From: Bradyrhizobium sp. S69
GTDB taxonomy: Bacteria > Pseudomonadota > Alphaproteobacteria > Rhizobiales > Xanthobacteraceae
Reading direction: 5' to 3'
NCBI RefSeq assembly: GCF_009766005.1
Contig: NZ_LMUK01000016.1
Location: 49,355-113,354, forward strand
DNA: 64,000 nucleotides
The first letter of the stretch is position 1. Each line of letters begins with the position of its first letter. The notes beneath the pieces are model-generated. The model was not told the origin of the DNA. It did no database searches and saw nothing but the letters and a program-made list of their open reading frames with translations. Shown here in pieces: positions 42,638 to 50,218 of the stretch. The translations under genes and the position numbers were made by a program.

Positions 42638-43834
42638 ATGACCAAGGACAATCTCGCGCGCGTAGTCGATGAGGATCACTATTCCAGGCTCGATGCCATC
42701 ATCGAGAGCACGGTGAAGGCCAATGCCGACCGTAACGATCTCGAAGGCCGCTTTCCCAGAGACAATCTCGACGCGCTCGCCGCCGCCGGCTGGACCGGTG
42801 TGCTCAATGAGCCTCGTTTCGGCGGGCTCGGGCTCTCACATGTCGATTTTGCAGAAGCCGCATACCGTATCGGGCAGGCTGACGCATCGACCGGATTGAT
42901 CTATGTCATGCATGTCGGCGCGGCCCAGACGATCAATCTTTTCGGCAATGACGACCAGAAGGAACGATGGCTCAAGGCGAACAACGGCGGGCTGCTCGGC
43001 ACCTATTCGACCAGCGAGCGCGCCTCCGGCGGCCACTGGTGGTACAATTTTTCCGAAGCCGGGCGCGATGGCGCGGACTACGTCGTCAATGCTGAAAAGT
43101 CCTTTACCACGAGTTCGGGCCAAGCCGATTTCTACCTGGTTCAGACCCGCGCGCCCGGCGCCAAGGACCAAACCGATATTATCTTTTTCATCGTGGACGG
43201 GAAGGCAAAGGGGATCGAATCCAGCGCATGGGATGCGCTCGGCGTGCGCGCCAATCATTCCGGCGCGATCCGCTACAACGCCGTGAAGGTCCCCGCCGCG
43301 GACCGGCTCGGCGCCGAAGGGCAGGGCAAGGAAATCATCTATGACGGCGTCTCTCCGGTGTATCTGATCGGGCTAGGCGCGGTCTGGGAGGGCGTTGCCC
43401 GTGGTGCCTTGAACGCAGCGGTCGCGCATACCACGAGCTTTGTCCACAAGGACAAGAACAAGAGCCTGTCGGACTATCAGGCGATTCGTCAGGAACTCGG
43501 CGCGGCGAAGGTGCTGGTGGAAACGCTGCGTCCCTGGCGCAACGAACTCGCGGCAAAACTCGACGATCTCTGGCGTGCCGGCAAGCCGCAAAGCGAGATT
43601 CTGATTCCGCTGACGGAGTTCAAGGTTCACGCGGCGGAGGTCGCCAACAAGGTTGCGGCCGCAGCACTCACCGTAACCGGCGGCTACGGCTATCGTCGCG
43701 GACCGATCGAGCGGTCCTATCGCGACGCGCGCGCGGCGATCGCGATGGGCCCTTCCAACGTCATCGCACGCGACTGGATCGGAAAATCGCTCGTCGGCCT
43801 GCCGCTGGAGCTGTTCTACGAGGGTGGCGAGTAG
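42638..43834 (+). CDS. Acyl-CoA dehydrogenase-fold monooxygenase-like protein (SfnB/DszC type)
   Basis: A 398-residue flavoprotein of the acyl-CoA dehydrogenase superfamily. It shows the helical N-terminal domain, STSERASGGHWWYN in the flavin-binding region and TGGYGYRRGPIERSYRDARAA at the C terminus. The usual catalytic glutamate of true dehydrogenases is not obvious. Close relatives in sulfur operons (SfnB, DszC, SoxC) are thought to act on organosulfur compounds. AGGAGG lies 6 nt before the ATG. Last gene of the operon, just before tRNA-Arg. Confidence 0.85.
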   Translation: MTKDNLARVVDEDHYSRLDAIIESTVKANADRNDLEGRFPRDNLDALAAAGWTGVLNEPRFGGLGLSHVDFAEAAYRIGQADASTGLIYVMHVGAAQTINLFGNDDQKERWLKANNGGLLGTYSTSERASGGHWWYNFSEAGRDGADYVVNAEKSFTTSSGQADFYLVQTRAPGAKDQTDIIFFIVDGKAKGIESSAWDALGVRANHSGAIRYNAVKVPAADRLGAEGQGKEIIYDGVSPVYLIGLGAVWEGVARGALNAAVAHTTSFVHKDKNKSLSDYQAIRQELGAAKVLVETLRPWRNELAAKLDDLWRAGKPQSEILIPLTEFKVHAAEVANKVAAAALTVTGGYGYRRGPIERSYRDARAAIAMGPSNVIARDWIGKSLVGLPLELFYEGGE

Positions 43835-43854
43835 GTTGTCGTGGGGGAAGGGGC

Positions 43855-43931
43855 TGGCGCGCTCGGAGAGATTCGAACTCCCGGCCCTCGGAATCGAAAT
43901 CCGATGCTCTATCCAGCTGAGCTACGAGCGC
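43855..43931 (-). tRNA. tRNA-Arg (anticodon TCG)
   Basis: Cloverleaf read on the minus strand: acceptor GCGCTCG pairs CGAGCGC, D-stem GCTC/GAGC, anticodon stem TCGGA/TCCGA with loop TTTCGAT, T-loop TTCGAAT, and an encoded CCA end. 77 nt including CCA. It lies at the boundary between the sulfur operon and AT-rich accessory DNA. Confidence 0.95.
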
Positions 43932-44234
43932 TTCCATAGTAAAATCAGCGACTTACCGCCGATCTGCCGCCTTGAAATCTGACACGAATTTGGGCCTGAG
44001 TAAACGGTTGAGTAAACGAAGGCCGATCCGGGCGGGGTAGGGCGTCATTAGAGCAAGTGCGGGCGGCCCGTCAACGAGGGGGCTCGTGGATGCGTGCGGG
44101 ATTGTAGAGGGTGGTTCGCCCTAGGCCTAGGAGATCAGACGCACCGGCAGTGCGCTAGGGCTGATCCTGCGAGCCTTGGGTGGGTACGTGCTCGGGCCGG
44201 GTTGTGGACTGGCCGCGTCAGCGTCTTGCTATCT
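43932..44234. other. Spacer beside tRNA-Arg, no gene seen
   Basis: About 300 bp with a short direct repeat gagtaaacg (near 43997 and 44010) but no integrase or recognised attachment site. Confidence 0.45.
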
Positions 44235-44942
44235 TCATGGCTGTGGCGACGGGGTCGACGGGTTGGGTTCGGCGTTCGGTTTGACAGGTTTCTGTTGTGG
44301 AGTTGGTGAACTCAAAGCACCTGCTTGCGGCACTTGAGCAGGATAAAGAGTTCTGACTTGTGGAGTTTCGGAAGCGGCAATACCGGGCTGCGAGGCGGTC
44401 GACGATGTCGTTTCTCTGAGAGTGTACACATCGAGGACGAAAACCATAAAAAAAGCGAACGAAACAAAAAGTATCACGAGCCCCACTACGGAGGATTTGA
44501 AACTCACTGCGTCTTTAGAGTACGAGATTTCCCCACCTCCCGACAGTTCGCCTCTTCCTAAAACTGCAAGCTTATATGACGCGAGCAACTGAAGACCGGC
44601 CAAGGCAACGCCCGAAAGCGTGATCACTACGACCATAAAGAGCAAGATGATATTCTCACGCCTCTGAAAAACGAAATTGTCTTTTCGGATATTTTCTTCG
44701 TCGACGAGCAATTGCGATCTGGTTGAATTATAACAAAAGCCATTCAATCTATTTAAGGCATCAAGATCAGCAGGCGTTGCTTTCTTTTCCCTATATGTTT
44801 CAATGCAGTCCGAAATGACATTTTGCTCAGGAGATGAGCTTCGCGACCTGTTTTCTTGCAGCAGAGAAGCACTTAGGTACGTTACGGCTGCGACAACTAT
44901 TGCGGTTAAAAGGCAAGCCCAAAACGTCATCCTCCAATTCAT
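44235..44942 (-). CDS. Hypothetical multi-pass membrane protein
   Basis: A 235-residue protein with three hydrophobic helices (MTFWACLLTAIVVAAVTYL; NIILLFMVVVITLSGVALAGLQLL; SSVVGLVILFVSFAFFMVFVLDVYTL) and a Pro/Gln/Ser-rich C-terminal tail. Residues 35-90 form a soluble loop with two cysteines. AT-rich and atypical in codon use compared with the flanks. Its ATG overlaps the stop of the Gln/Pro-rich protein gene (ATGA), so the two are translated together. No family recognised. Confidence 0.65.
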   Translation of the reverse strand: MNWRMTFWACLLTAIVVAAVTYLSASLLQENRSRSSSPEQNVISDCIETYREKKATPADLDALNRLNGFCYNSTRSQLLVDEENIRKDNFVFQRRENIILLFMVVVITLSGVALAGLQLLASYKLAVLGRGELSGGGEISYSKDAVSFKSSVVGLVILFVSFAFFMVFVLDVYTLRETTSSTASQPGIAASETPQVRTLYPAQVPQAGALSSPTPQQKPVKPNAEPNPSTPSPQP

Positions 44943-45355
44943 TGCGCTGTTCCAAAGTAAGTATTTCCGATTCCATCCGTACACGCACAGTTTGAACCGG
45001 AATATTCAACGGTGGGGCAATTACCAGCTTGCGTTACGCAAACAGGCGGCGGAGGAAAATTTTGCTGCTGCTGCTGCTGCTGCGGAAATTGCTGCTGCGG
45101 AAATTGCTGTTGGGGAAACTGTTGTTGAGGAAACTGGGGAGGGAATTGCTGCGTCTGCTGTGGGAATTGCTGCTGTCCTGGGACTTGCGCGGGCATCTGG
45201 GGAAGTTGTTGTTGTTTGGAAACACCGCTGCGCGGTGGGCACCTTGTCGTCGCGGGATTACAGTATTGTCCCGTAGCGGGATCAACCATCGCCAGTCCCG
45301 CGATCAGGCTGACAAACACTTCCAGATAGCGTTGCACAAAAGAGCCCTCCCGCAT
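44939..45355 (-). CDS. Gln/Pro-repeat secreted protein
   Basis: A 138-residue protein with a hydrophobic N-terminal segment (FVSLIAGLAMVDPATG), a paired-cysteine region (CNPATTRC), a central low-complexity block of FPQQ(Q) units (roughly 60-95) reminiscent of prolamin repeats, and a C-terminal Cys-rich part (CVTQAGNC, SNCACTDG). The start at 45355 is an inference; the frame is open to 45445. It is coupled by ATGA to the membrane protein gene downstream. Confidence 0.6.
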   Translation of the reverse strand: MREGSFVQRYLEVFVSLIAGLAMVDPATGQYCNPATTRCPPRSGVSKQQQLPQMPAQVPGQQQFPQQTQQFPPQFPQQQFPQQQFPQQQFPQQQQQQQNFPPPPVCVTQAGNCPTVEYSGSNCACTDGIGNTYFGTAQ

Positions 45356-45429
45356 TCTAATTTGACGTGTAGAGATAAACGATACGAGTTGTGGTTGTTT
45401 TGTCAATAAGTCAGATCGTGGCCGCCGCC

Positions 45430-45592
45430 TCATTCGTCGTACCAATCTTTCCGGTCAGGCGGCAGCGTCTTGACCGCCTCCAGCAGCCGCCCGCGCGCAT
45501 ATCCCCTGGAGACCGCAGCGCGCAACCTCTCCATGTCGGTCTCAAGAATGTGGTTGGTAGCGATCAGCGCCCTGACCGCCTCGCGCGCCCAT
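45430..45592 (-). pseudogene. Possible 3' fragment of a decayed gene
   Basis: About 53 in-frame codons read REAVRALIATNHILETDMER, then a helical Arg-rich segment ending DRKDWYDE and a TGA. High GC and protein-like composition contrast with the surrounding AT-rich DNA, and an in-frame stop lies just upstream. It looks like the tail of a lost gene; identity unknown. Confidence 0.35.
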
Positions 45593-45836
45593 CACCGCCG
45601 CACGCCGCTATGGCCTGATCGACATGCACCTTCGTCAACCGACTGGATTAGTGCACGTTGGGTGATCCGTGTTGACGGCATCAGAGGTCGTGCTTGGTCT
45701 GTTCTCATGGAGCAAGGCGCCCTTTATCCTCTCTAGCCTTCATCGATCACGATCAACGCGCGAGTCACGTAATAGTCTTTGTCGCTGAATCACAACCACT
45801 GATATACAGTCACGAATCACGCAAATTGGGGGGAAT

Positions 45837-46304
45837 ATGGCCAGTCGTTGGTTGGGTGTCGTCGTGTCGGGCGACAAGGTCACTATTGTCGACGCGGAGG
45901 TTCCCGATACAGGGCCTCTCGTTATTCAAGCCGATGAATCTTGGCCGCTGCAACAAGGCGAGCGTGTGCCTGCCTACGTGGTAATGGCGCAACAGGTCTC
46001 AAATTATGTAACTGAGAACCGCATCAAGCTCGCGGTCGTGAAAGCGAGCGCTGTGAGCCTTGGAGGGACGAAAAAAGCGCACTTGGAGTCCGCCGAACTG
46101 CGCGGCGTTGTGATGGCGGCTCTTGGTACGATCACAAACGTTGAACTTCGATCGAAAGGCGTGATCAGCAAAACGTTCGGCAAACGCAAGGTCGATGCCT
46201 ATGTCAAAGATGATGGCTTTTGGCAAAAGGAATGCGTCGGACAATTGCGAAGTGGCAGTCGTGAGGCGGCCATGGTTCTTTTGGCCGCAAGGAAACCAAA
46301 ATGA
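45837..46304 (+). CDS. Hypothetical protein, possible RNase H/RuvC-like fold, kinase partner
   Basis: A 155-residue protein. Strand-forming segments RWLGVVVSGDKVTIVDAEV (5-22) and KLAVVKAS (64-71), followed by a helix LESAELRGVVMAALG (83-97) and a C-terminal helix SREAAMVLLAAR (141-152), suggest an RNase H-like or RuvC-resolvase-like fold with acidic residues at D13, E84, E87 and E143. This is a fold guess from pattern, not a family match. The 3' end overlaps the start of the protein-kinase gene by 4 bp, so the two are co-translated. The region is AT-rich and atypical. Confidence 0.7.
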   Translation: MASRWLGVVVSGDKVTIVDAEVPDTGPLVIQADESWPLQQGERVPAYVVMAQQVSNYVTENRIKLAVVKASAVSLGGTKKAHLESAELRGVVMAALGTITNVELRSKGVISKTFGKRKVDAYVKDDGFWQKECVGQLRSGSREAAMVLLAARKPK

Positions 46305-47344
46305 CCTTGCGTTCGAACCTCAAAATCGGACCCCCGATTGGCGCCGGCTTTTTTGGCGAGGTCTTTTCAGCGACCGATGACGCCCATGGCACTGTCGCTG
46401 TAAAGATTCAAGGTAAACTGCCGTTCGAGGCCGATGCAGATTGGCAGTTGCGGAGAAACTCTCATTTGGCCGAAGGCCAGCGATTGAGCCGGGCGAAACA
46501 TGCGAATGTTGTGCAGATACACACGATACTTGAGGATGATGCGAGCGACGCAGTGTTGATTGTGATGGACCTCTGCCCCGGTGGTTCGCTGCAGAGCCGA
46601 TTCGAGCTTGACCCTATGTCGTTAGCGGAGGTGCGCAAATATACAACTCAAGTCACTATGGGCCTCGTCGCGCTGCACTCACGGCAAATGCTACATCGCG
46701 ATATTAAGCCAGGAAATATTCTGCTGAACAGACAAGGGACGGCGCAGATTGGAGACTTCGGCCTCGTCACCGACAACATCATATTAGGTTACGGCTCAGC
46801 CACTGGGTATTCCGATCATCTTTCGCCCGAAGTGCTCAACGGTGGAGGCACAAGCGTGAAATCAGACATTTGGGCTCTCGGTATGACGATGTACAGATTG
46901 CTGCACGGCAGTGAATGGTATTCAAAATTACCTTTTCCTCCCCGGAACGTTGTAGGTAAGGGTGGGTTTGCAAAATCGTTGCCTTGGCTTCCACATATTC
47001 CGCAAGCTTGGCGTACCGTAATCCGAACAATGATGAATGACGATCCGGGGGCGCGATATCAGAATGGGAGTGGTGTGCTTAGAGCCTTTGCCCGGCTCGT
47101 CACTACGCCCCAATGGCAATGCAGTGTTAGGCCAGGGCAAATAACGTGGCGGCACCAAGCAAAGGGACGCAACTATTTCGTTGATTGGACAGAAACTAGT
47201 TCAAGGAAATACGACTGGGCGGCTTGGAGTGAGCCCGTTGGACAGGGCAATCGGCGCTCATTCGGCAAATCCAAAAACTTGGACTACGGCGCCGCGGAAC
47301 GAGAGTTGAATAGGCTCTTCGCGACGAAGCTCGCGAACGTCTAG
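46301..47344 (+). CDS. Hanks-type Ser/Thr protein kinase
   Basis: A 347-residue soluble eukaryotic-like kinase. Gly loop GAGFFGEV (14-21), VAVK with Lys35, catalytic loop HRDIKPGN (132-139), DFG (152-154), SPEV in place of APE (175-178) and SDIWALG (188-194) are all present, so it should be active. After the kinase core (about residue 268) comes an extra C-terminal domain rich in Trp/Tyr (QWQCSVRPGQITWRHQAKG, NYFVDWTE). No transmembrane segment, unlike PknB-type kinases. ATGA overlap with the preceding gene implies a functional pair. Confidence 0.9.
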   Translation: MTLRSNLKIGPPIGAGFFGEVFSATDDAHGTVAVKIQGKLPFEADADWQLRRNSHLAEGQRLSRAKHANVVQIHTILEDDASDAVLIVMDLCPGGSLQSRFELDPMSLAEVRKYTTQVTMGLVALHSRQMLHRDIKPGNILLNRQGTAQIGDFGLVTDNIILGYGSATGYSDHLSPEVLNGGGTSVKSDIWALGMTMYRLLHGSEWYSKLPFPPRNVVGKGGFAKSLPWLPHIPQAWRTVIRTMMNDDPGARYQNGSGVLRAFARLVTTPQWQCSVRPGQITWRHQAKGRNYFVDWTETSSRKYDWAAWSEPVGQGNRRSFGKSKNLDYGAAERELNRLFATKLANV

Positions 47345-47541
47345 CCGGATTTCCTCAATCGGCGCGGCAACAGGTATGGTCCACTGAAATCCGTGTCCTT
47401 CAAAGTCCGAAGACCGAGTTTCTGCTTTGCAAGCTCCTTGCGATTCTTGCGACAATGATTGCAATAGGATTGGTCCGCAACGACGCCGAGGCGTGGTTTC
47501 CAATGTCGCCCGCAGTGTCTGCATTTCGGAAGCTCAAACAT
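47341..47541 (-). CDS. Small zinc-ribbon protein
   Basis: A 66-residue protein with two CXXC motifs (CRHCGRHW at 7-14 and CNHCRKNRKE), a short zinc ribbon followed by a basic helix and tail. AAGGGAG lies 8 nt before the ATG. It is convergent with the kinase gene, and the two stop codons share the palindrome CTAG. It could bind nucleic acid or a protein partner; no family recognised. Confidence 0.65.
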   Translation of the reverse strand: MFELPKCRHCGRHWKPRLGVVADQSYCNHCRKNRKELAKQKLGLRTLKDTDFSGPYLLPRRLRKSG

Positions 47542-47765
47542 GGTGGTTGCTCCCTTGGTAGGTAAATGCAAGATGAGAACATAATAAGAACATTCGAGTC
47601 GGTCAACCCTTAGGGGATATTTCTCTACAGAGCGTTTAGGGACAGGATTAACTTCCTGTTAGCTTTCCGTGCTTGGAGTGACGCTGCGTAACGGTGACGC
47701 CACTGATCTGCACAGCCGAAGGGGCTGAAGGTTGCGGTCCGACCCACGCTAAGATTTGAGGTCGA

Positions 47766-48215
47766 TCAGGTCGTCGAGATTGGCATCGGGATCCCGCTCC
47801 GGCCGCTCGCGCCTTGCATCCAGAACTTCGAGCGCGCGATCCTCGTCTCGGTGACGTTGTGCGTCATGGTGACGAACTCGCTCGGACCAGGGGCGGGGCC
47901 GGTGCTCACGTTAAAACCCGGCGCCGTGATCGGGATGGGCAATCCGGTCGTCATCATGTCGGCGTGCCCCGTCGCCACGAGGGCGTTCGCGATGCCGCAG
48001 AGCGCGTCGTACGAGCGCGAGAGTTCGGCAAAGGCGTCGTTGTACTTCGTGTGCTCGTCACGTGCGCCTGTCTTCAGATACACGATCACGGCGTCGAACT
48101 TCACCGCCTCCAGCCTGATTACCTCCGCGCGGGCCTTGGCGAGCATGTCCTGGACGCTAAGCAGCGCGTCCTTTGCTGCGCTCGCCGCCTTGTTCGTGTT
48201 CTCCTTCGTGGCCAC
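47766..48215 (-). CDS. Hypothetical protein
   Basis: A 149-residue protein with a helical N-terminal two-thirds (AASAAKDALLSVQDMLAKARAEVIRLEAVKFDAVIVYLK; YNDAFAELSRSYDALCGIANALVATG) and a flexible C-terminal part. Co-oriented with the Lys/Ala-rich gene upstream. No known family; coding status rests on length and composition. Confidence 0.45.
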   Translation of the reverse strand: MATKENTNKAASAAKDALLSVQDMLAKARAEVIRLEAVKFDAVIVYLKTGARDEHTKYNDAFAELSRSYDALCGIANALVATGHADMMTTGLPIPITAPGFNVSTGPAPGPSEFVTMTHNVTETRIARSKFWMQGASGRSGIPMPISTT

Positions 48216-48346
48216 GAGCTTGGCGATGGGCTGGTCGCCAGCGCCGTAGGTGGCTTGGTAACGACCACGGCGTCGCGGCGCCAGTTGTTGGCATTTGGCC
48301 GCGAACTTTTCATCCCGCGCGCGCGCGGGGCGGCGGAACGGCGCCT

Positions 48347-48679
48347 TCAGGAGGACGCCTTGGGCGCCTTGTCGGCCTTCTTTTTGACGGCCTTCTTGGC
48401 GGGTTTTTTGGGCAGCGGCTGCTCGGCGGCATGCTTGATGGCCCGCAGGTAGCTGTCGGCGGCATTATCGGCCGAGTTCTGGATGCGCTTGGCGGCGGCG
48501 GTCGCGAACTCCAGGGTGTTCTTCGCCGTCAGCTTGTGACGTTCCCTTGTGTCTTTGTTGGCGGCTTTGGCCGCCATCGCCATGTATTTGCCGCGTCGCT
48601 TTTTCGCGGCATCGATCAGGTTTTTGGTCGCCTTCTTGGCAATCGATCGGATCAGGACGTCCAGGTCTGCTTCAGCCAT
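48347..48679 (-). CDS. Lys/Ala-rich histone-H1-like hypothetical protein
   Basis: A 110-residue very basic protein. The first 85 residues are predicted helical (LIRSIAKKATKNLIDAAKKRRGKYMAMAAKAANKDTRERHK), and the C-terminal tail has KKPAKKAVKKKADKAPK, typical of bacterial H1-like DNA-binding tails. Possibly a nucleoid-associated protein. Confidence 0.55.
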   Translation of the reverse strand: MAEADLDVLIRSIAKKATKNLIDAAKKRRGKYMAMAAKAANKDTRERHKLTAKNTLEFATAAAKRIQNSADNAADSYLRAIKHAAEQPLPKKPAKKAVKKKADKAPKASS

Positions 48680-49201
48680 TTCCCACCTTGATAAATTCGC
48701 AAGTCACGGGTTGTGCTACACCGATTGCGCGTCGCCAATCCAGCGCTGAAATAAAGGACCGCGGCCGGCGCGTGCAAACAGCGGTACGCCGGGCGCGGTG
48801 ACTAAAGCATGATGAGATTGGGTTAGGTAGCGACGTCGAGCCCTTTTTCGCGTGCCATTCTACTTTGCATGGGGTTGTTTTCGCGATTTTGTGTTTGGCC
48901 CCTCCGGAGCATCCAGATCGGCTGTGCTGGCTGGCGCTGACGGCGATCGATTCAACCCCAACCCGTCATGCTCTAGGCCGCGGGGCCGCGGGGCGCGGGC
49001 AGGGCCGGGTTGGGCAGGTCTTTCAGGCCGCGGCCCGCGGATTTGGGCGGGAAGGCCCCGACAATTACCGCCCGCAGCCGGATTTTGCCCGGATTCGGAT
49101 GCTTAACGGATTTCAAACACAGTATGGCCAGAGTCGTACCGTCTGGTCCTTCAACCGACCGTTCAGTGTCCCCGAAGGCTCTCTCCGGTTCCCCGATCGA
49201 C
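48680..49201. other. Spacer without a gene
   Basis: About 520 bp holding the imperfect inverted repeat at 48802-48976 and GC-rich sequence; no other element recognised. Confidence 0.5.
48802..48976. repeat. Imperfect inverted-repeat intergenic element, class E
   Basis: Left end ctaaagcatgatgagattgg, right end approximately complementary (ccaacccgtcatgctctag), 175 bp in total with unrelated sequence between. This looks like a dispersed intergenic element of the MITE/BIME kind. Confidence 0.65.
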
Positions 49202-49663
49202 ATGCGCATCACGTCTGCCGCCCTGCTGTTGCTCTCGCTGTCGTTGCCTTGGCTTAACGTGACGCCGGCACGCGCCGACCTGCATATCACCGGCGATCAC
49301 GGCGGTTACGTCGAAGAGTACAAGGCCAAATACCAGCGCATCCGCGATCGCCACGAGCGCGTCATCATCGACGGCGTCTGCAATTCCGCCTGCACCCTTG
49401 TGTTCGGCATCGTGCCGCTGAACAAGATTTGCGTGACGCCGCGCGCCAGTGTCGGCTTCCACCAGGCCTATTACGACAAGGCCTTCACCTTCGGCATCAA
49501 GGTCACCAGCGTCGAGGGGACGGCGGATCTGATGTCCTATTACCCCGACACGGTACGGGACTGGATTCGCCGCAACGGCGGCCTGACCACCGACATGAAG
49601 AAGATCAAGAACGGCATTGATCTCTGGAAGATCGTCGATCCCTGTCCGCAAGAGTTTTTCTAA
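49202..49663 (+). CDS. Periplasmic ClpP-fold-like protein (COG3904 type)
   Basis: A 153-residue exported protein with signal peptide ITSAALLLLSLSLPWLNVTPARA. The domain contains RVIIDGVCNSACTLVFGIVP, which resembles the nucleophile-elbow region of periplasmic ClpP/crotonase-fold proteins (GxCxSACT), and GFHQAYY. The Ser in NSACT may be catalytic. Shorter than classical ClpP. Start chosen at the signal peptide Met. Confidence 0.75.
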   Translation: MRITSAALLLLSLSLPWLNVTPARADLHITGDHGGYVEEYKAKYQRIRDRHERVIIDGVCNSACTLVFGIVPLNKICVTPRASVGFHQAYYDKAFTFGIKVTSVEGTADLMSYYPDTVRDWIRRNGGLTTDMKKIKNGIDLWKIVDPCPQEFF

Positions 49664-49802
49664 CAGCCGTTTTTCGGCATTGCCCCGGGCAGCCTCTGTC
49701 GGAGCCACCCTTCGTCAGAGCCACCCTTGCGGGCGAATCAACCGGGTTGACCGGCCTATGCCGGAGCCCGACTTCGACGCCAGCAGCAGCCGACTGCAAA
49801 AT

Positions 49803-49834
49803 AAAAGCCTCCGGGCCGTTAGCCGGAGGCTTTT
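49803..49834. terminator. Strong bidirectional hairpin terminator
   Basis: A perfect 12-bp stem (aaaagcctccgg with its complement) and 8-nt loop, with A-tract and T-tract on either side. It lies 15 bp past the stop of the minus-strand histone-like gene. Confidence 0.9.
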
Positions 49835-49848
49835 GCGCGCGTCAGAGC

Positions 49849-50133
49849 TTAGCGCTTCGACTTCTTCGCCTTCTTTTTCTTGGCCTTCTTCGCGGTCTTT
49901 TTGGCGGTTTTCTTCACAGCTTTTTTGGCCTTCTTGGCTGATTTCTTCGCAGCCTTCTTGGCCTTCTTCGCTGTCTTGGCCTTCTTCGCCGTCACCTTCT
50001 TGGCGGTTTTCTTCGCGGCTTTTTTGGCGGCCTTCTTCTTCGCCTTCTTGACCACCGGCTTGGCGGCTTCGGTGATCGCAGGTGCAGCGGTCGCCTCGGT
50101 GACGTGCTCGAGAACCGGTTTATCGTCGTCCAT
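49849..50133 (-). CDS. Histone H1-like Lys/Ala-rich DNA-binding protein
   Basis: A 94-residue protein: an acidic, Ala-rich N terminus (about 25 residues) followed by about 65 residues composed almost only of Lys and Ala in KKAAKK-type repeats, ending KKAKKSKR. This is the H1/Hc1-like C-terminal-domain type that condenses DNA non-specifically. Encoded by a repetitive cttcttggc-type sequence that may be prone to length change. It ends at a strong terminator. Confidence 0.8.
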   Translation of the reverse strand: MDDDKPVLEHVTEATAAPAITEAAKPVVKKAKKKAAKKAAKKTAKKVTAKKAKTAKKAKKAAKKSAKKAKKAVKKTAKKTAKKAKKKKAKKSKR

Positions 50134-50218
50134 GTCATCCCCCAGAGTTTTACGAAGTCATGACGATAGCGAGATTTTTTCGCACGTCAAACAGACGCGC
50201 CAAAGAGACGTGTCCAAT

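Noticed and set aside
45391..45736. Plus-strand frames opposite the gene fragment at 45430
   Set aside because: Arg/Ser-rich composition of shadow type; the minus strand has a more protein-like segment.
43855..47760. Genomic island integrated at tRNA-Arg
   Set aside because: The AT-rich block is on the 5' side of the tRNA and no integrase or duplicated tRNA 3' end was seen, so the classical arrangement is not supported.
48852..49257. Two overlapping plus-strand frames before the ClpP-like gene
   Set aside because: They have no signal or motif, run through the class E repeat, and conflict with the better-supported start at 49202.
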